From assembly GCF_027797205.1 (NCBI RefSeq), contig NZ_CP115607.1:1302001-1366000 (forward strand): DNA of 64,000 nt, written 5' to 3'. This DNA comes from Campylobacter sp. VBCF_01 NA2 (GTDB lineage Bacteria; Campylobacterota; Campylobacteria; Campylobacterales; Campylobacteraceae). A program made the translations under genes and the position numbers. Positions 17,912-27,919 of this stretch are shown in pieces; positions within the stretch are counted from its first letter, which is position 1, and every line of letters starts with the position of its first letter. Below the pieces are notes generated by a model, which had not been told where the DNA came from, did no database searches, and was given only the letters and a program-made list of their open reading frames with translations.

Positions 17912-20650
17912 ATGAAAAAAATATTTTTCGCACTTTGCGCGGCATTTAGCCTAAATTTCGCCGTATCACTTGATCCAAATTTAGCGCTAAAATTCGACGC
18001 CAATGTCACCACAGGCACGCTAGAAAACGGCCTAAAATACTTCATACAGCAAAACCTCGTCCCCAAAAACAGCGCATATTTTTACCTAAATGTAAATGCT
18101 GGCAGTATCGACGAAAACGACGATGAGCAGGGATTTGCGCACTTTGTCGAGCACATGGCGTTTAACGGCAGCGAAAATTTCGACAAAAACGAGCTAGTCA
18201 AAAAATTAGAAAGCCTAGGCGTGAAATTTGGCGCAGATTTAAACGCACAAACTAGCTTTCAAAACACGACCTACAATATCCAAGCAAGCGTGAGCGATGA
18301 AAATTTAAACGATATTTTCACGGTATTTAGGGACTACGCTAAGGGCGTGAAATTCGACCCAGCCGAGGTCGAAAAAGAAAAAGGCGTGATTTTAGAAGAG
18401 GCAAAAAAGGATTATAAAACCAGATTTTACGAGCAAAGAGCCAAGTCTTTGTATCCAAACTCGATCTTTCAAAGACGCTTTCCAATAGGCAAAAACGAAG
18501 CCATAGCGGGTGCGACGAGCGAGAGTTTGCGGGCGTTTTATGATAGAAATTATGCGCCAAATTTAATGAGCGTCATCGTCGTGGGCGATGTAAATTCGAC
18601 GCAAATCGAAAATTTAATCAAAGCCAAATTTAGCGATTTAAAACCTCGCTCTAAAAAAATCGCGCGCGATACGAGCCTGCAAAAATTCGGCGCAGGTTAT
18701 GCAAACATCATAGAGCCACAGATTGGCACAAATGCCGTAAATATCGTATTTGCCGGCGAGCACAGCCCATTAAATAACATAGGCGAAATGAAAAAAGCCT
18801 GGCTTGATACCTACATCGCAAAACTTCTTAGCCTTAGCTACGATGCCCTAAATGTAGGCGCGAAAATCCCCCTAAAAGCGGGATTTGACAGCGATGATTT
18901 ATTCGGTGAGCGCAGACTTTACTCGTTTGGCGCAAACATTTTTGATTTCGACGCAAATGCCACGCTGACTAGCCTATTTAGCGCGATTAAGGGCGCTAGG
19001 GAGCATGGATTTTCGGCTGGGGATTTTGAGAGTGCAAAGGCAGAATTTATCAACTCAGTCCAAACCAATCTCATCAAAAACGACACGCAAAACAAGCAAA
19101 TTTATGAAATTTTGGATTTTGTAATAAACGGCAACACTAAGCTTGGCAAGCAGGACAAACACGATTTAAGCCTTGCGATTTTGGGCGAAATTTCGCTAAG
19201 CGATGTCAATGAATACTTTAAGCAAATCACGAGCGGAGCGCACTTTACGGAGATAATTTCGACGAAAGATCTAAATTTAAGCGCAGGGGAAATAGATAAA
19301 ATTTATCAAAACGCAACCCCATTTAATTTTAGCAAAAACGGCCTGGGCGAGAAAAAACTTTTAGAAAACGAGCCTTCACCAGCCAAATTTAGCCAAAATT
19401 TTGACAGCGATAAAAACATAACCACGCTAAATTTCGATAACGGCGTCAAGGCGATTTTAAAGCGAAATTTGGGCAAAAAAAATAGCATACAAATCAGCGT
19501 GAAAAAACTAGGCGGAATTTCGAATTTTGCGAGCAAGGCTGAGGCTGAAATTTTAAGCGCATTGCTAAATTCAGGCACTATTGGCGAGTTTAACGAATAC
19601 GAGGCCAGGAGGCTAACTAGCGGGTTTAACTACTCTTTACGCTTTGGTATAAACGAGCTTTCTAGCGGATTTAGCGGAGAGAGCGCTAGCAAGGATTTCG
19701 AGGCGATGATGAGGGAGCTGTTTGTGAAAATGAGCACGCCAGAAATCCACGCAAATTCGCTAGAAAAATACCAAAGTAGCGCGCTATCTAACCTTGCGCT
19801 CAGAGATGAGACGATAGATTTTCGCTTCAACAAACAAATCGTAAATTCGCTATTTGGCGGGGATTTGCGTTTTAAGGCTCCGCTTGAAATAAGCGATGTA
19901 AAAAGCGCGAATTTAGCGCATTTTGGGGGCTTGGCAGATAAAATTTTCGCTAATGGTGGCGAGTATTTGTTTGTGATAAGTGGCGATTTTGACGAGGATA
20001 AAATCACCGAAATTTTAGCCAAATACGCAGGAAATTTAAAAGGCAAAGCTGGCAGGGGCGAAATCGCCCAAACAAAGCTTAGCGCAAACGCCATAAAAAT
20101 CGAGGAAAACTACGGCGATAGCGATAAAAGCGAGGTTAGAATGATTTATCTAAACTACGATTTGAGCGAGTTTGACATTTTAAACTCATACAAGCTCAAA
20201 GCCTTCGAAAGTGCCGTAAAAACGCAAATCACCGAAAAAATCAGAGAGGCCAAAGGGCTAATCTACTCAGCCAGCGTGAGTGCCTCATACGCGCAGTTTC
20301 CGCAGATAAAATCTGGGCTAAATATCTCGTTTTCGTGCAACGAAAAGGATAAAGAAGCGGTGATTGAGGGAATCAAAGAAATCGTCGCTGATATCGCGCG
20401 CAACGGCACTAGCGCAGATCAGCTAGAAAATTTCAAAAAAGCGCAAATTTTATCTATGAAAAGAGCCAGCGAAAACAACGATTTTTGGCTAAGTAACATC
20501 GCTTCGCACGAGCTTTTCGGCTATCCGTTTTACGATGATGAAATTTATGCCGCGCGCATAAACGCCCTTAGCAACGATGATGTGAAATTTGGGGCAAATT
20601 TAATAGCAAAAGAGCCGTTTATCGCGATTTTGAATCCGAAAAGTAAGTAA
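17912..20650 (+). CDS. secreted M16-family zinc metallopeptidase (PqqL-like)
   Basis: 912 aa, two M16 halves. A signal peptide covers about 1-19 (hydrophobic FFALCAAFSLNFAVS). The inverted zinc motif H77-F-V-E80-H81 is followed by the third ligand in VILEEAKKDY (about residue 157). The C-terminal half (from about 500) lacks a second HxxEH and carries the R/Y-type substrate region, as in family members of this length. It is probably a periplasmic protease acting on peptides or misfolded proteins. It is monocistronic; aroE converges from the right with a 2-nt gap. Confidence 0.88.
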   Translation: MKKIFFALCAAFSLNFAVSLDPNLALKFDANVTTGTLENGLKYFIQQNLVPKNSAYFYLNVNAGSIDENDDEQGFAHFVEHMAFNGSENFDKNELVKKLESLGVKFGADLNAQTSFQNTTYNIQASVSDENLNDIFTVFRDYAKGVKFDPAEVEKEKGVILEEAKKDYKTRFYEQRAKSLYPNSIFQRRFPIGKNEAIAGATSESLRAFYDRNYAPNLMSVIVVGDVNSTQIENLIKAKFSDLKPRSKKIARDTSLQKFGAGYANIIEPQIGTNAVNIVFAGEHSPLNNIGEMKKAWLDTYIAKLLSLSYDALNVGAKIPLKAGFDSDDLFGERRLYSFGANIFDFDANATLTSLFSAIKGAREHGFSAGDFESAKAEFINSVQTNLIKNDTQNKQIYEILDFVINGNTKLGKQDKHDLSLAILGEISLSDVNEYFKQITSGAHFTEIISTKDLNLSAGEIDKIYQNATPFNFSKNGLGEKKLLENEPSPAKFSQNFDSDKNITTLNFDNGVKAILKRNLGKKNSIQISVKKLGGISNFASKAEAEILSALLNSGTIGEFNEYEARRLTSGFNYSLRFGINELSSGFSGESASKDFEAMMRELFVKMSTPEIHANSLEKYQSSALSNLALRDETIDFRFNKQIVNSLFGGDLRFKAPLEISDVKSANLAHFGGLADKIFANGGEYLFVISGDFDEDKITEILAKYAGNLKGKAGRGEIAQTKLSANAIKIEENYGDSDKSEVRMIYLNYDLSEFDILNSYKLKAFESAVKTQITEKIREAKGLIYSASVSASYAQFPQIKSGLNISFSCNEKDKEAVIEGIKEIVADIARNGTSADQLENFKKAQILSMKRASENNDFWLSNIASHELFGYPFYDDEIYAARINALSNDDVKFGANLIAKEPFIAILNPKSK

Positions 20651-20652
20651 AT

Positions 20653-21444
20653 TTAGCCTTTTAACGATACTGCGCGCGCCATAAATTTGGCAATTTGCGC
20701 AGTGTCGAATTTATTATCATAAAAAAGATTAAACGCTAATGCGCCTTGGTTGATTAGCATTTCGCGTCCGTCTTTTGTGCGAACGCCGTGAGTGCTAGCC
20801 AAATCCAAAAACGGCGTAATCTTGCCATAAATTGCGTCAAATGCGAATTTTGCCTCTTTAAAAACAGCGTCCAAAATTTCGACTGGGGCTGGTAAAAAAT
20901 CATCTTTTAGCCCTGCGCTTGTGGAATTTACGACCAAATCATAGCTTTGAAATTTGAAATTTTCATAAGTATAAAAATTCTCGCATTTAAAATTTTCTGG
21001 CTCTTTTTCGCTGCGGTTTAAAATGTCAAATTTAACGCCATTTTTCGCCAAAATATAGCCAATCGCCCGTGTCGTGCCACCAGCGCCCAAAACAAGCACG
21101 CGCTTTAAGCTTCCAAACTCCCTAATCGCCTCGTAAAACCCGGGCGCATCAGTGTTGTATCCGTAAAATTTGGAGTTTTTTCGCACGAGAGTATTCACCG
21201 AGCCAATCTCGCGCGCCGCCTCGCTTAGCTCATCGCTTATCCTATGAGCTTCTAGCTTAAAAGGCACGGTGATGTTCGCGCCATTTAAACCTAAATTCAG
21301 AAATTTTTGTTTCAAATCCGTGGCTGTTTCTAACAAAACCCGCCCATAAAAGGCGTCAAGGCCTAGCTCTTTAATCGCCAAATTGTGCATTAAAGGCGAT
21401 ATGGAGTGGGATATCGGATTGCCAAAAACGGCAAATTTGTGCAT
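20653..21444 (-). CDS. aroE: shikimate dehydrogenase
   Basis: 263 aa. Substrate-side motif GNPISHSISPLMHN (residues 8-21), catalytic Lys in ITVPFKLEA (about 65), and NADP loop VLGAGGTTRAIGY (about 118-130). NSTSAGL and the C-terminal INQGALAFNLF also match. It reduces 3-dehydroshikimate in the shikimate pathway, downstream of AroQ (partial at 63647). Its ATG abuts the SPOR gene stop by one base, as in C. jejuni. Confidence 0.96.
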   Translation of the reverse strand: MHKFAVFGNPISHSISPLMHNLAIKELGLDAFYGRVLLETATDLKQKFLNLGLNGANITVPFKLEAHRISDELSEAAREIGSVNTLVRKNSKFYGYNTDAPGFYEAIREFGSLKRVLVLGAGGTTRAIGYILAKNGVKFDILNRSEKEPENFKCENFYTYENFKFQSYDLVVNSTSAGLKDDFLPAPVEILDAVFKEAKFAFDAIYGKITPFLDLASTHGVRTKDGREMLINQGALAFNLFYDNKFDTAQIAKFMARAVSLKG

Positions 21445-22457
21445 TATTTCACTCTGTAAATGTATGCGCCACTATTAACCGCACGCATGTCGCTAATAGC
21501 CTTGTTTAGCTCTTCTCCACTAAATGGACCGACCAAAATTTTAACCACATCTTTGCCATTTACTTGGGTTTTTAAACCCACTGGATTATAGCCTTTGGCT
21601 GTGATTTTGCGCACATCTGAGCTATTTGGATCATAAGAGTTCGAAGCGAAAACTTGGATATAATTTCCAGCCCCCACGCTCGAATTCGCAGTTTTTGCCG
21701 CAGTGCCTACTTTGGTAGGTTCTTTTTTAGGCTCAGTTTTTGGAGATTCTTTTTTGACTTCGGCTTTTTTGATTTCCTCTTTTTTAGGTTCAGGTTTTTT
21801 CGCCTCTACCTTTTTAGGCTCATCTTTTTTGACCTCAGGTTTTTTCACCTCTGCTTTTTTAGGCTCGGTTTTTGGGGTCTCTTTTTTTACTTCGACTTTT
21901 GGAGCTTCTTTTTTGATTTCAACCTTTGGAGCTTGCAACTGCTCTTTTACGGTTTTTACCTCTTCTGGTTTTGGTTCTTCTTTTTTAACCTCAATTCTTT
22001 GGACTACGACAGGTTTTGGCTCTTCTTTGACCTCAGGTTTTTTTATTTCCACTTTGATATCAGGGGCAGTGTTTTGCACCACTGGCTTTGGCTCATCTTT
22101 TACTTCATTTTTGATTTCAACTTTTGAAATTTGAAGCTCGCTTGGTTTTGGCGCAGGGATTGGCTCTGCCTTTGGAGCTGGGGTTTGAGGCTGCGCACTA
22201 GAAGCCTCGCTACTAACTACATTAACCTCTGGCTCTTTTTTTACCTCTTCTTTTTTAGTAAGTTCTTCTTCGCTAGGCATTGTTAGGGCTGCGTTTGTAT
22301 CAATGTCGTTTTTGTTGATAGCTTTCATTATTATAAGAACTATCAAAAACAAAACTATAATTCCAGCCGCAATAGTCAAAAGCTTTTTTAGGCTAGCTGT
22401 GCCGTCTCCTGGCGCTCCGTTCATAGTGATATCGCTCATATCAAATTTATCCGTCAT
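21444..22457 (-). CDS. SPOR-domain inner-membrane protein with Lys/Glu/Pro-rich linker
   Basis: 337 aa from the ATG at 22457. This start has AGGAGATATT upstream; a longer frame to 22532 would run through the inverted repeat in the leader. The order is cytoplasmic N-terminus, one TM helix (about 25-45), a long linker of about 200 residues built on a degenerate (V)KKEEPKVE-type repeat, then a C-terminal SPOR domain (GNYIQVFASNSYD to GAYIYRVK). SPOR domains bind denuded peptidoglycan at division septa. Linker length can vary by repeat slippage. It is coupled to aroE. Confidence 0.88.
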   Translation of the reverse strand: MTDKFDMSDITMNGAPGDGTASLKKLLTIAAGIIVLFLIVLIIMKAINKNDIDTNAALTMPSEEELTKKEEVKKEPEVNVVSSEASSAQPQTPAPKAEPIPAPKPSELQISKVEIKNEVKDEPKPVVQNTAPDIKVEIKKPEVKEEPKPVVVQRIEVKKEEPKPEEVKTVKEQLQAPKVEIKKEAPKVEVKKETPKTEPKKAEVKKPEVKKDEPKKVEAKKPEPKKEEIKKAEVKKESPKTEPKKEPTKVGTAAKTANSSVGAGNYIQVFASNSYDPNSSDVRKITAKGYNPVGLKTQVNGKDVVKILVGPFSGEELNKAISDMRAVNSGAYIYRVK

Positions 22458-22477
22458 AATATCTCCTAAAAATTTAT

Positions 22478-22520
22478 TTACCCTTTTTAAAAAATTTAAC
22501 AAATCTTTTAAAAAGGGTAA
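22478..22520 (-). promoter_or_regulatory. 15-bp perfect inverted repeat in SPOR-gene leader
   Basis: TTACCCTTTTTAAAA (22478-22492) pairs perfectly with TTTTAAAAAGGGTAA (22506-22520), loop 13 nt, lying between the glyA terminator and the SPOR ribosome binding site. It could be an operator, a second terminator or an mRNA-stabilising hairpin. Confidence 0.5.
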
Positions 22521-22541
22521 TAAGGCGCACAAAGCGCCTTA
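22521..22541 (-). terminator. intrinsic terminator after glyA
   Basis: TAAGGCGC-TTTGT-GCGCCTTA on the minus strand, an 8-bp stem immediately after the glyA stop (22545). A T-rich run follows within the next 12 nt. Confidence 0.7.
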
Positions 22542-22544
22542 AAA

Positions 22545-23786
22545 TCAATACATCGCTTTATCGTAAATGATAAATTTATGTGCCAAATCAACAATCTCTT
22601 TTTTAACTTTTGCTTGAAGTTCAGTGTTTGTTATATCGCTAAGCACATCTGCGATTTTATTTGCGATAAACTCAAACTCAGCTTCCTTCATACCGCGAGA
22701 TGTCAAAGCAGGGCTTCCGACGCGAATACCGCTTGTGATAAACGGACTGCGAATCTCGCCCGGGACTGTGTTTTTATTTACGGTAATTCCTGCATTTCCT
22801 AGGGCTATATCAGCGTCTTTTCCGCTAAATTCTCTATTTAGGAAACTTACTAAAATCAAGTGATTATCCGTGCCACCACTTACTAGATCAAAGCCCCGTT
22901 TTACCAAAGTTTCGCCTAAAATTTTTGCATTTGCTTTGACCTGTTTTGCATAAACTTTCCACTCAGGACTTAGATTGTGTTTAAAACCGACAGCCTTTCC
23001 TGCGATGACATGCATTAGGGGCCCTCCTTGAATGCCCGGGAAAATCGAGCTGTTGATTTTTTTAGCAAATTCTTCATCATTTGTCATAATGATACCGCCG
23101 CGTGGTCCGCGAAGTGTTTTGTGAGTGGTAGAGCTAACGACATGGCAGTGCGGGAACGGATGAGCGTGCTCGCCAGCTACAACTAGTCCTGCGATATGAG
23201 CCACATCGGCAAAAAGATACGCACTCACGCTATCAGCGATTTCTCTAAATTTAGCAAAATCTATCTCTCTTGTATAGGCACTTGCGCCACAAACTATCAT
23301 TTTTGGTTTTACGATATTTGCAATGTCTGCTACGCGGTCGTAATTTATGCGACCATCTAGCTCGACGCCGTATTCAAAGCTCTCATAATACTTTCCGCTA
23401 CTTGAAACTTTTGCGCCGTGTGTTAGGTGTCCGCCGTGGCTTAAAGACATGCCTAAAATTTTATCACCCGGTTTTAAAAACGCTCCATAAACGCCTTGAT
23501 TTGCTTGTGAGCCTGAATTTGGCTGAACATTTGCGAATTCGCAACCAAAAAGTTTTTTACATCGCTCAATAGCGATTGTTTCGATTTCATCGACAAATTC
23601 GCAGCCGCCATAATATCTTTTGCCAGGATAGCCCTCTGCGTATTTGTTTGATAACACTGAGCCCATTACCTGCATAACTTCTGGGTAAGTGAAATTTTCG
23701 CTTGCAATCATCTCTAAATGGTCGCACTGACGAGCTAGCTCCTTGCTCATCAAATCAAAAATTTCTTTATCAAAATCTGCCAACAT
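22545..23786 (-). CDS. glyA: serine hydroxymethyltransferase
   Basis: 413 aa. The PLP lysine lies in [16 protein letters not shown]. The N-terminal [12 protein letters not shown] and the [13 protein letters not shown] loop are diagnostic. It converts serine and tetrahydrofolate to glycine and 5,10-methylene-THF, feeding one-carbon metabolism together with folB, folK and metE in this window. It lies 2 nt after lysS, an order shared with C. jejuni. Confidence 0.98.
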   Translation of the reverse strand: MLADFDKEIFDLMSKELARQCDHLEMIASENFTYPEVMQVMGSVLSNKYAEGYPGKRYYGGCEFVDEIETIAIERCKKLFGCEFANVQPNSGSQANQGVYGAFLKPGDKILGMSLSHGGHLTHGAKVSSSGKYYESFEYGVELDGRINYDRVADIANIVKPKMIVCGASAYTREIDFAKFREIADSVSAYLFADVAHIAGLVVAGEHAHPFPHCHVVSSTTHKTLRGPRGGIIMTNDEEFAKKINSSIFPGIQGGPLMHVIAGKAVGFKHNLSPEWKVYAKQVKANAKILGETLVKRGFDLVSGGTDNHLILVSFLNREFSGKDADIALGNAGITVNKNTVPGEIRSPFITSGIRVGSPALTSRGMKEAEFEFIANKIADVLSDITNTELQAKVKKEIVDLAHKFIIYDKAMY

Positions 23787-23788
23787 TT

Positions 23789-25282
23789 TTACTCCTTATC
23801 TGAATTTAACGGTTTCATAGCTGGAAACAAAATAACATCGCGAATCGATTTTTTATTTAATAAAATCATCACCAATCTATCAATCCCAAGCCCCCAACCA
23901 GCGGTAGGTGGCATAGCATAACTTAGTGCTTTGACATAATCAGCGTCCATTTCGTGCGCCTCGTCATCGCCTGCATTTTTGGCGTCGATTTGCGCCTTAA
24001 ATCTCTCAAATTGATCAAGCGGATCGTTTAGCTCGTTAAATGCGTTTGCAATCTCCTTGCCAGCGATATATAGCTCAAATCTCTCGGCGATTTTTGGATT
24101 TTCGTCGCTCCTTCTTGCAAGCGGGCTAATCTCGATAGGAAAATCCACGATAAAGGTCGGATCTATGAGCTTGGCTTCGACATAATTATCGAAAAGTTCG
24201 CTTTGCAAGTGGCCCAAATCTAGCTTTTCATTGACTTCGAATTTATCGGCTTTAAGCTTTGCTAAAATTTTGTCTTTATCATTTATAATCTCAGAATCCA
24301 ATCCGCCTATTTCGACCAGCGCGTCAAGGTATTTTATGCGCGCAAAAGGCTTAGTAAAGTCGATTTCAAGCTCGTCGTATTGAAGCTTTTTATCAAGTCC
24401 TAGCTTATCCATCACAGCCCAGATTAAATTTTGTGTCAGATCCATGACATCATTATAATCATGCCATGCCCAGTAAAACTCAATGCTGGTAAATTCGGGA
24501 TTATGCGTTAAATCCATGCCCTCGTTGCGAAAATTTCTATTGATTTCAAAAACAGCTTCCATACCGCCTACAATCAGCCGTTTTAGATAAAGTTCAGGTG
24601 CGATTCGCAGGTATCTATCCACATCAAGAGCGTTGTGGTGCGTGATAAAAGGCTTCGCGTTTGCGCCACCTGCGATTGGGTGCATCATCGGAGTTTCTAC
24701 TTCCAAAAATCCATGCGCCTCAAAAAAGTTGCGAATTTCACGGATTATGACAGAGCGTTTGATAAAATCGCTTCTAACCTCTGGGTTCATTATCATATCG
24801 AGGTAGCGTTGGCGGTATCTCATTTCGATATCTACTAGGCCGTGAAATTTCTCAGGTAGTGGAGAAATCGCTTTTGAAGCTAGTTTGATATTTGAGGCAT
24901 GTATCGAAAACTCGCCAGTTTGCGTGATAAAGGCGTATCCTGTAACGGTGATGATATCGCCTACTTCGAGATTTTTCTTAAATTTAGCGTAATCTTCCTC
25001 GCCGATACTGTCGCGCGAATAATAAATTTGAATATTTCCGCTTTCGTCTTCAATATTTGCAAATGTCGATTTGCCCGCAACTCTTTTTAGTTTCAAACGC
25101 CCTGCTAAAACGACAATCTCATCTGATTTTTTTTCTTCTGTATTTGCAATACTAGCGAATTTCTCGCGAAATTCTACGATTTTCATATCTCGTTTTAAAA
25201 AATGAGGGTATGGATTTACCCCTAAATTTCGCAATTCGTTTGATTTATCTATTCTTTGGATTTCTAATTGTGAGTCGAACAA
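23789..25282 (-). CDS. lysS: lysyl-tRNA synthetase, class II
   Basis: 497 aa from a TTG at 25282. This start gives [11 protein letters not shown], the family N-terminus. It has AAAGGAAATAA directly upstream and avoids a 29-nt overlap with fur that a longer frame (to 25312) would need. The N-terminal OB fold ([18 protein letters not shown]) precedes class II motifs: motif 2 [21 protein letters not shown] and motif 3 [11 protein letters not shown]. It charges tRNA-Lys. Fur lies upstream and glyA downstream. Confidence 0.97.
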   Translation of the reverse strand: MFDSQLEIQRIDKSNELRNLGVNPYPHFLKRDMKIVEFREKFASIANTEEKKSDEIVVLAGRLKLKRVAGKSTFANIEDESGNIQIYYSRDSIGEEDYAKFKKNLEVGDIITVTGYAFITQTGEFSIHASNIKLASKAISPLPEKFHGLVDIEMRYRQRYLDMIMNPEVRSDFIKRSVIIREIRNFFEAHGFLEVETPMMHPIAGGANAKPFITHHNALDVDRYLRIAPELYLKRLIVGGMEAVFEINRNFRNEGMDLTHNPEFTSIEFYWAWHDYNDVMDLTQNLIWAVMDKLGLDKKLQYDELEIDFTKPFARIKYLDALVEIGGLDSEIINDKDKILAKLKADKFEVNEKLDLGHLQSELFDNYVEAKLIDPTFIVDFPIEISPLARRSDENPKIAERFELYIAGKEIANAFNELNDPLDQFERFKAQIDAKNAGDDEAHEMDADYVKALSYAMPPTAGWGLGIDRLVMILLNKKSIRDVILFPAMKPLNSDKE

Positions 25283-25283
25283 A

Positions 25284-25751
25284 TTATTTCCTTTTTGCCG
25301 CGCAATCAGCACAGATTCCGTAAAGCTGCATAATATGGCCAGTTAGGACAAAGCCATTTTCTTTGGCGATTTGGATTTGTTTTTTCTCGATACTAGCGTC
25401 GCGGAATTCGACGATTTTATTGCAACTTTTGCAAATTAAATGGTCATGGTGAGGCTTATTTGCAAGTTCAAATTTCTTACCTTGCGCGCCAAAAGTAATC
25501 GATGTCGCCATGCCTGATTCTTCGAGCAAATTTAGCGTGCGATACACTGTGGCGATACCTACATTTAGCTCAGGATTTTTCGCTTTGATTTCGCTGTGCA
25601 AAGCCTCTGGCGTAAAGTGCGTATTGCTATTATAAAGCGTTCTTAGCAAAACCTCGCGCTGTTTTGTGTATTTTAAGCCATTATCGCTAAGTGCTTTTTT
25701 AAATTCAAGCAAAAGCGCGTCAAATTCCAAATTTTCGATTTTAGCGTCCAT
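25284..25751 (-). CDS. fur: ferric uptake regulator
   Basis: 155 aa. Winged helix at about 20-95, then the metal site [16 protein letters not shown] and the second CxxC (CADCAAK) near the C-terminus for the structural zinc. The [13 protein letters not shown] helix start is typical of Fur rather than PerR. Fur represses iron-uptake genes when Fe2+ is plentiful. It shares one base with the cvpA-like stop upstream, so it is transcribed from promoters further up (pilT or gatC region). A possible target site lies at 32115. Confidence 0.95.
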   Translation of the reverse strand: MDAKIENLEFDALLLEFKKALSDNGLKYTKQREVLLRTLYNSNTHFTPEALHSEIKAKNPELNVGIATVYRTLNLLEESGMATSITFGAQGKKFELANKPHHDHLICKSCNKIVEFRDASIEKKQIQIAKENGFVLTGHIMQLYGICADCAAKRK

Positions 25752-26425
25752 TACAATCTCCCTTCACTTACATTTAAATCCAAGCTTTGATTGATATCAA
25801 AAACCTCGTTTGAAATATTGTTTTGAATTTCTGTCGTATTATCTTCGCTTGGGGTTAAAATTTCACTAGCTTTTTGCTCTAAGCTTTGCAAATTTTCTTT
25901 GACTACTGGGTCGTCTTTTAAATCCATAATCCACTTGCCCACGCTTAGTAGCACCGGAGCGACTGCGCTAGTTTCGAAAAATTTCTTTGTCTGCTCGTTT
26001 AGCATCATAGGACCTCTTGCAAAGGTTACGATAACGGCAAAAATTAAGAAAATTTTAGCCACACTAAATGCAAATCCACCGATTCTATCGACAAATCCTA
26101 ACCCACTCCATTTAAAGAGTTTTGAGATAATCTCACCCAAAATCAGGCAGATTATCCACACGCCAAAAAGCACAGCCAAAAATCCGATTAAAGTCTGAGT
26201 AGTATCGCCGGAGAAAATTCCATTTGCATTTTGCAATGCAGGGACTTTGCTAGCTATCCACGCCCCTGCCATCTCTTTGTAGCGCACAGCGATCCACAAA
26301 CCACCAATCAAACCTAAAATTCCAAAAATTTCCTTCATAATGCCATTTGTAAGACCCCTTAATCCAAAAAGGATTATCAGGCCCACTACAATGGCGTCAA
26401 ACCAATTTATACCTTCCATAATCAC
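25751..26425 (-). CDS. CvpA-family membrane protein
   Basis: 224 aa. Four hydrophobic segments within residues 8-145 follow the CvpA pattern ([37 protein letters not shown] before the last helix). A soluble acidic tail of about 70 residues follows. CvpA homologues affect colicin V export, biofilm and envelope functions, with no defined mechanism. Its stop shares a base with fur and its start overlaps pilT by 4 nt. Confidence 0.88.
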   Translation of the reverse strand: MIMEGINWFDAIVVGLIILFGLRGLTNGIMKEIFGILGLIGGLWIAVRYKEMAGAWIASKVPALQNANGIFSGDTTQTLIGFLAVLFGVWIICLILGEIISKLFKWSGLGFVDRIGGFAFSVAKIFLIFAVIVTFARGPMMLNEQTKKFFETSAVAPVLLSVGKWIMDLKDDPVVKENLQSLEQKASEILTPSEDNTTEIQNNISNEVFDINQSLDLNVSEGRL

Positions 26426-27504
26426 GCACCCACAACGCCGATAAGCTCTTGTAAATTTGTAGAGTAGCGCAATGCCGTTTCTTTGGCGATTTGATTTGCT
26501 CTGATTGCCTTAACCATAGCCTGTGTTTGCGTAATCATACCAGTGCTTTGTTGGTTAAGTTGCATTTGTGAGTAAATTTGATGAACTTTGTTTTCACGGA
26601 TTAGGTTGGCAACCGCGTTGTTGTTAATCAAAATTTCATGCACTGCAATACGACCGCCACCAAGCTTTGGAAGCAAAGATTGCGAAATAACCGCAGTTAG
26701 CGAAACTGAAAGCATGTTTCGCACTTGAAGTTGCTCGCCGCCGTCGAAGCTATCGATGATACGGTTGATTGTTTGGATTGCTGAGTTTGTGTGAAGTGTG
26801 CCAAAAACCAAGTGTCCTGTCTCAGCCGCAGTAATCGCGATAGAAATCGTCTCCCTATCACGCATCTCACCGACTAGGATAATATCAGGGTCCTCACGAA
26901 GCGAGAATTTCAAAGCTTGCGCATAAGAGTGTGTATCCGTGCCGATATTTCTGTGAGAAAATAGAGATTTTTTGTTTTGATGCACGAACTCCACAGGGTC
27001 CTCAACTGTGATAATGTGCTTTCGCTCTTTTTCGTTGATTTCATTTAGCATAGCTGCCAAAGTCGTTGATTTACCAGATCCTGTCGGACCAGTGACTAAA
27101 ATCATACCCTTTTCGCGTTTTACAACCTCTTTAAAAATGCTTGGAGCCTTCAAATCATCAAGGCTAGGGATATCGATAGGAATAATACGAAACGCAGCGG
27201 CCAAATCGCCGTTCATAGTGTAATAGTAGTTTCCACGAAAGCGTCCGATATTTGGCAACTCAATCGCGAAGTCAAGCTCTTTGTTTTCCTCTAAATCGCT
27301 TTTTTGTTGATCTGTAATCATCGCATAGCAAATATACTCGATATCACTTCCGCTAAGGCTATCCATAGCCAAAGGACGAAGCGTTCCGTCGATGCGAATT
27401 TGCGGTGCTGAGCGAGAAACTAGGTGCAAGTCAGAAGCTTTATTAAAAACAACTGTCTTTAATAAGGTTTCGATATCTACTAAATTTTTTCTTGGATCTT
27501 CCAT
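26422..27504 (-). CDS. pilT: type IV pilus retraction ATPase PilT
   Basis: 360 aa. N-terminal PAS-like domain (KASDLHLVSRSAPQIRIDG, residues 22-40), Walker A GPTGSGKST (139-147), Asp box, Walker B DPDIILVGEMRD, His box HLVFGTLHTNSA. The PilT signature helix reads VANLIRENKVHQIYSQMQ in place of AIRNLIRE. It powers pilus retraction (twitching). No other pilus genes are nearby. In C. jejuni, which lacks this gene, gatC adjoins the cvpA-like gene directly; here pilT is inserted 11 nt from gatC and overlaps the cvpA-like gene. Confidence 0.9.
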   Translation of the reverse strand: MEDPRKNLVDIETLLKTVVFNKASDLHLVSRSAPQIRIDGTLRPLAMDSLSGSDIEYICYAMITDQQKSDLEENKELDFAIELPNIGRFRGNYYYTMNGDLAAAFRIIPIDIPSLDDLKAPSIFKEVVKREKGMILVTGPTGSGKSTTLAAMLNEINEKERKHIITVEDPVEFVHQNKKSLFSHRNIGTDTHSYAQALKFSLREDPDIILVGEMRDRETISIAITAAETGHLVFGTLHTNSAIQTINRIIDSFDGGEQLQVRNMLSVSLTAVISQSLLPKLGGGRIAVHEILINNNAVANLIRENKVHQIYSQMQLNQQSTGMITQTQAMVKAIRANQIAKETALRYSTNLQELIGVVGA

Positions 27505-27515
27505 ATTTTTCCTTT

Positions 27516-27803
27516 CTAATCAATAATTTTAGGCACTACAAAATAATCACCCTCGCTTGAAGGTGCATGCCCTAGGATAATAGAGCGAACATCGCTAGCG
27601 CGTGGCTCATCCTCGCGAAACGGAGTTCCGCCCTTTAAAGTAGTTATGGCTACTTCCTCACCATCTAATTTTAATTCGTTTAAAATTTCGACAAAATCTA
27701 CTACCTTATTTAACTGACCGATAAACTCATTTCGTTTTTCATCAGGGATTTTTAAAGCAGCTAATTTTTCGAGCCTTGATAATAAAATTTCATCTATTAT
27801 CAT
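27516..27803 (-). CDS. gatC: Asp-tRNA(Asn)/Glu-tRNA(Gln) amidotransferase subunit C
   Basis: 95 aa, family length. It has the SRLEKLAALKIPDEKRNEF start, a middle FVEILNELKLDGEE and the C-terminal LREDEPRAS-like segment (FREDEPRASDVRS). GatC stabilises the GatAB complex that amidates misacylated tRNAs. It heads the leftward gatC-pilT-cvpA-fur-lysS-glyA run. Confidence 0.95.
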   Translation of the reverse strand: MIIDEILLSRLEKLAALKIPDEKRNEFIGQLNKVVDFVEILNELKLDGEEVAITTLKGGTPFREDEPRASDVRSIILGHAPSSEGDYFVVPKIID

Positions 27804-27880
27804 AAATTTTCCTTTTCTGATAAATGCGACATTATATCATAAAAATTCTTGTCTTTGGGCATATTTAAATTTTTTTATGC

Positions 27881-27886
27881 TACAAT
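27881..27886 (+). promoter_or_regulatory. -10 element of the YfgM-like/coaX/hisG operon
   Basis: ATGCTACAAT with TACAAT at 27881-27886 and a T-rich tract upstream. It lies 33 nt before the TTG start at 27920, in the divergent gap with gatC. Confidence 0.5.
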
Positions 27887-27919
27887 TACCGCCAAATTTA
27901 ATCACAAAAGGATACTACT

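Noticed and set aside
21654-22134. Two Phe/Ser-rich frames opposite the SPOR gene
   Set aside because: They are the antisense of the Lys/Glu linker repeats; low-complexity shadows.
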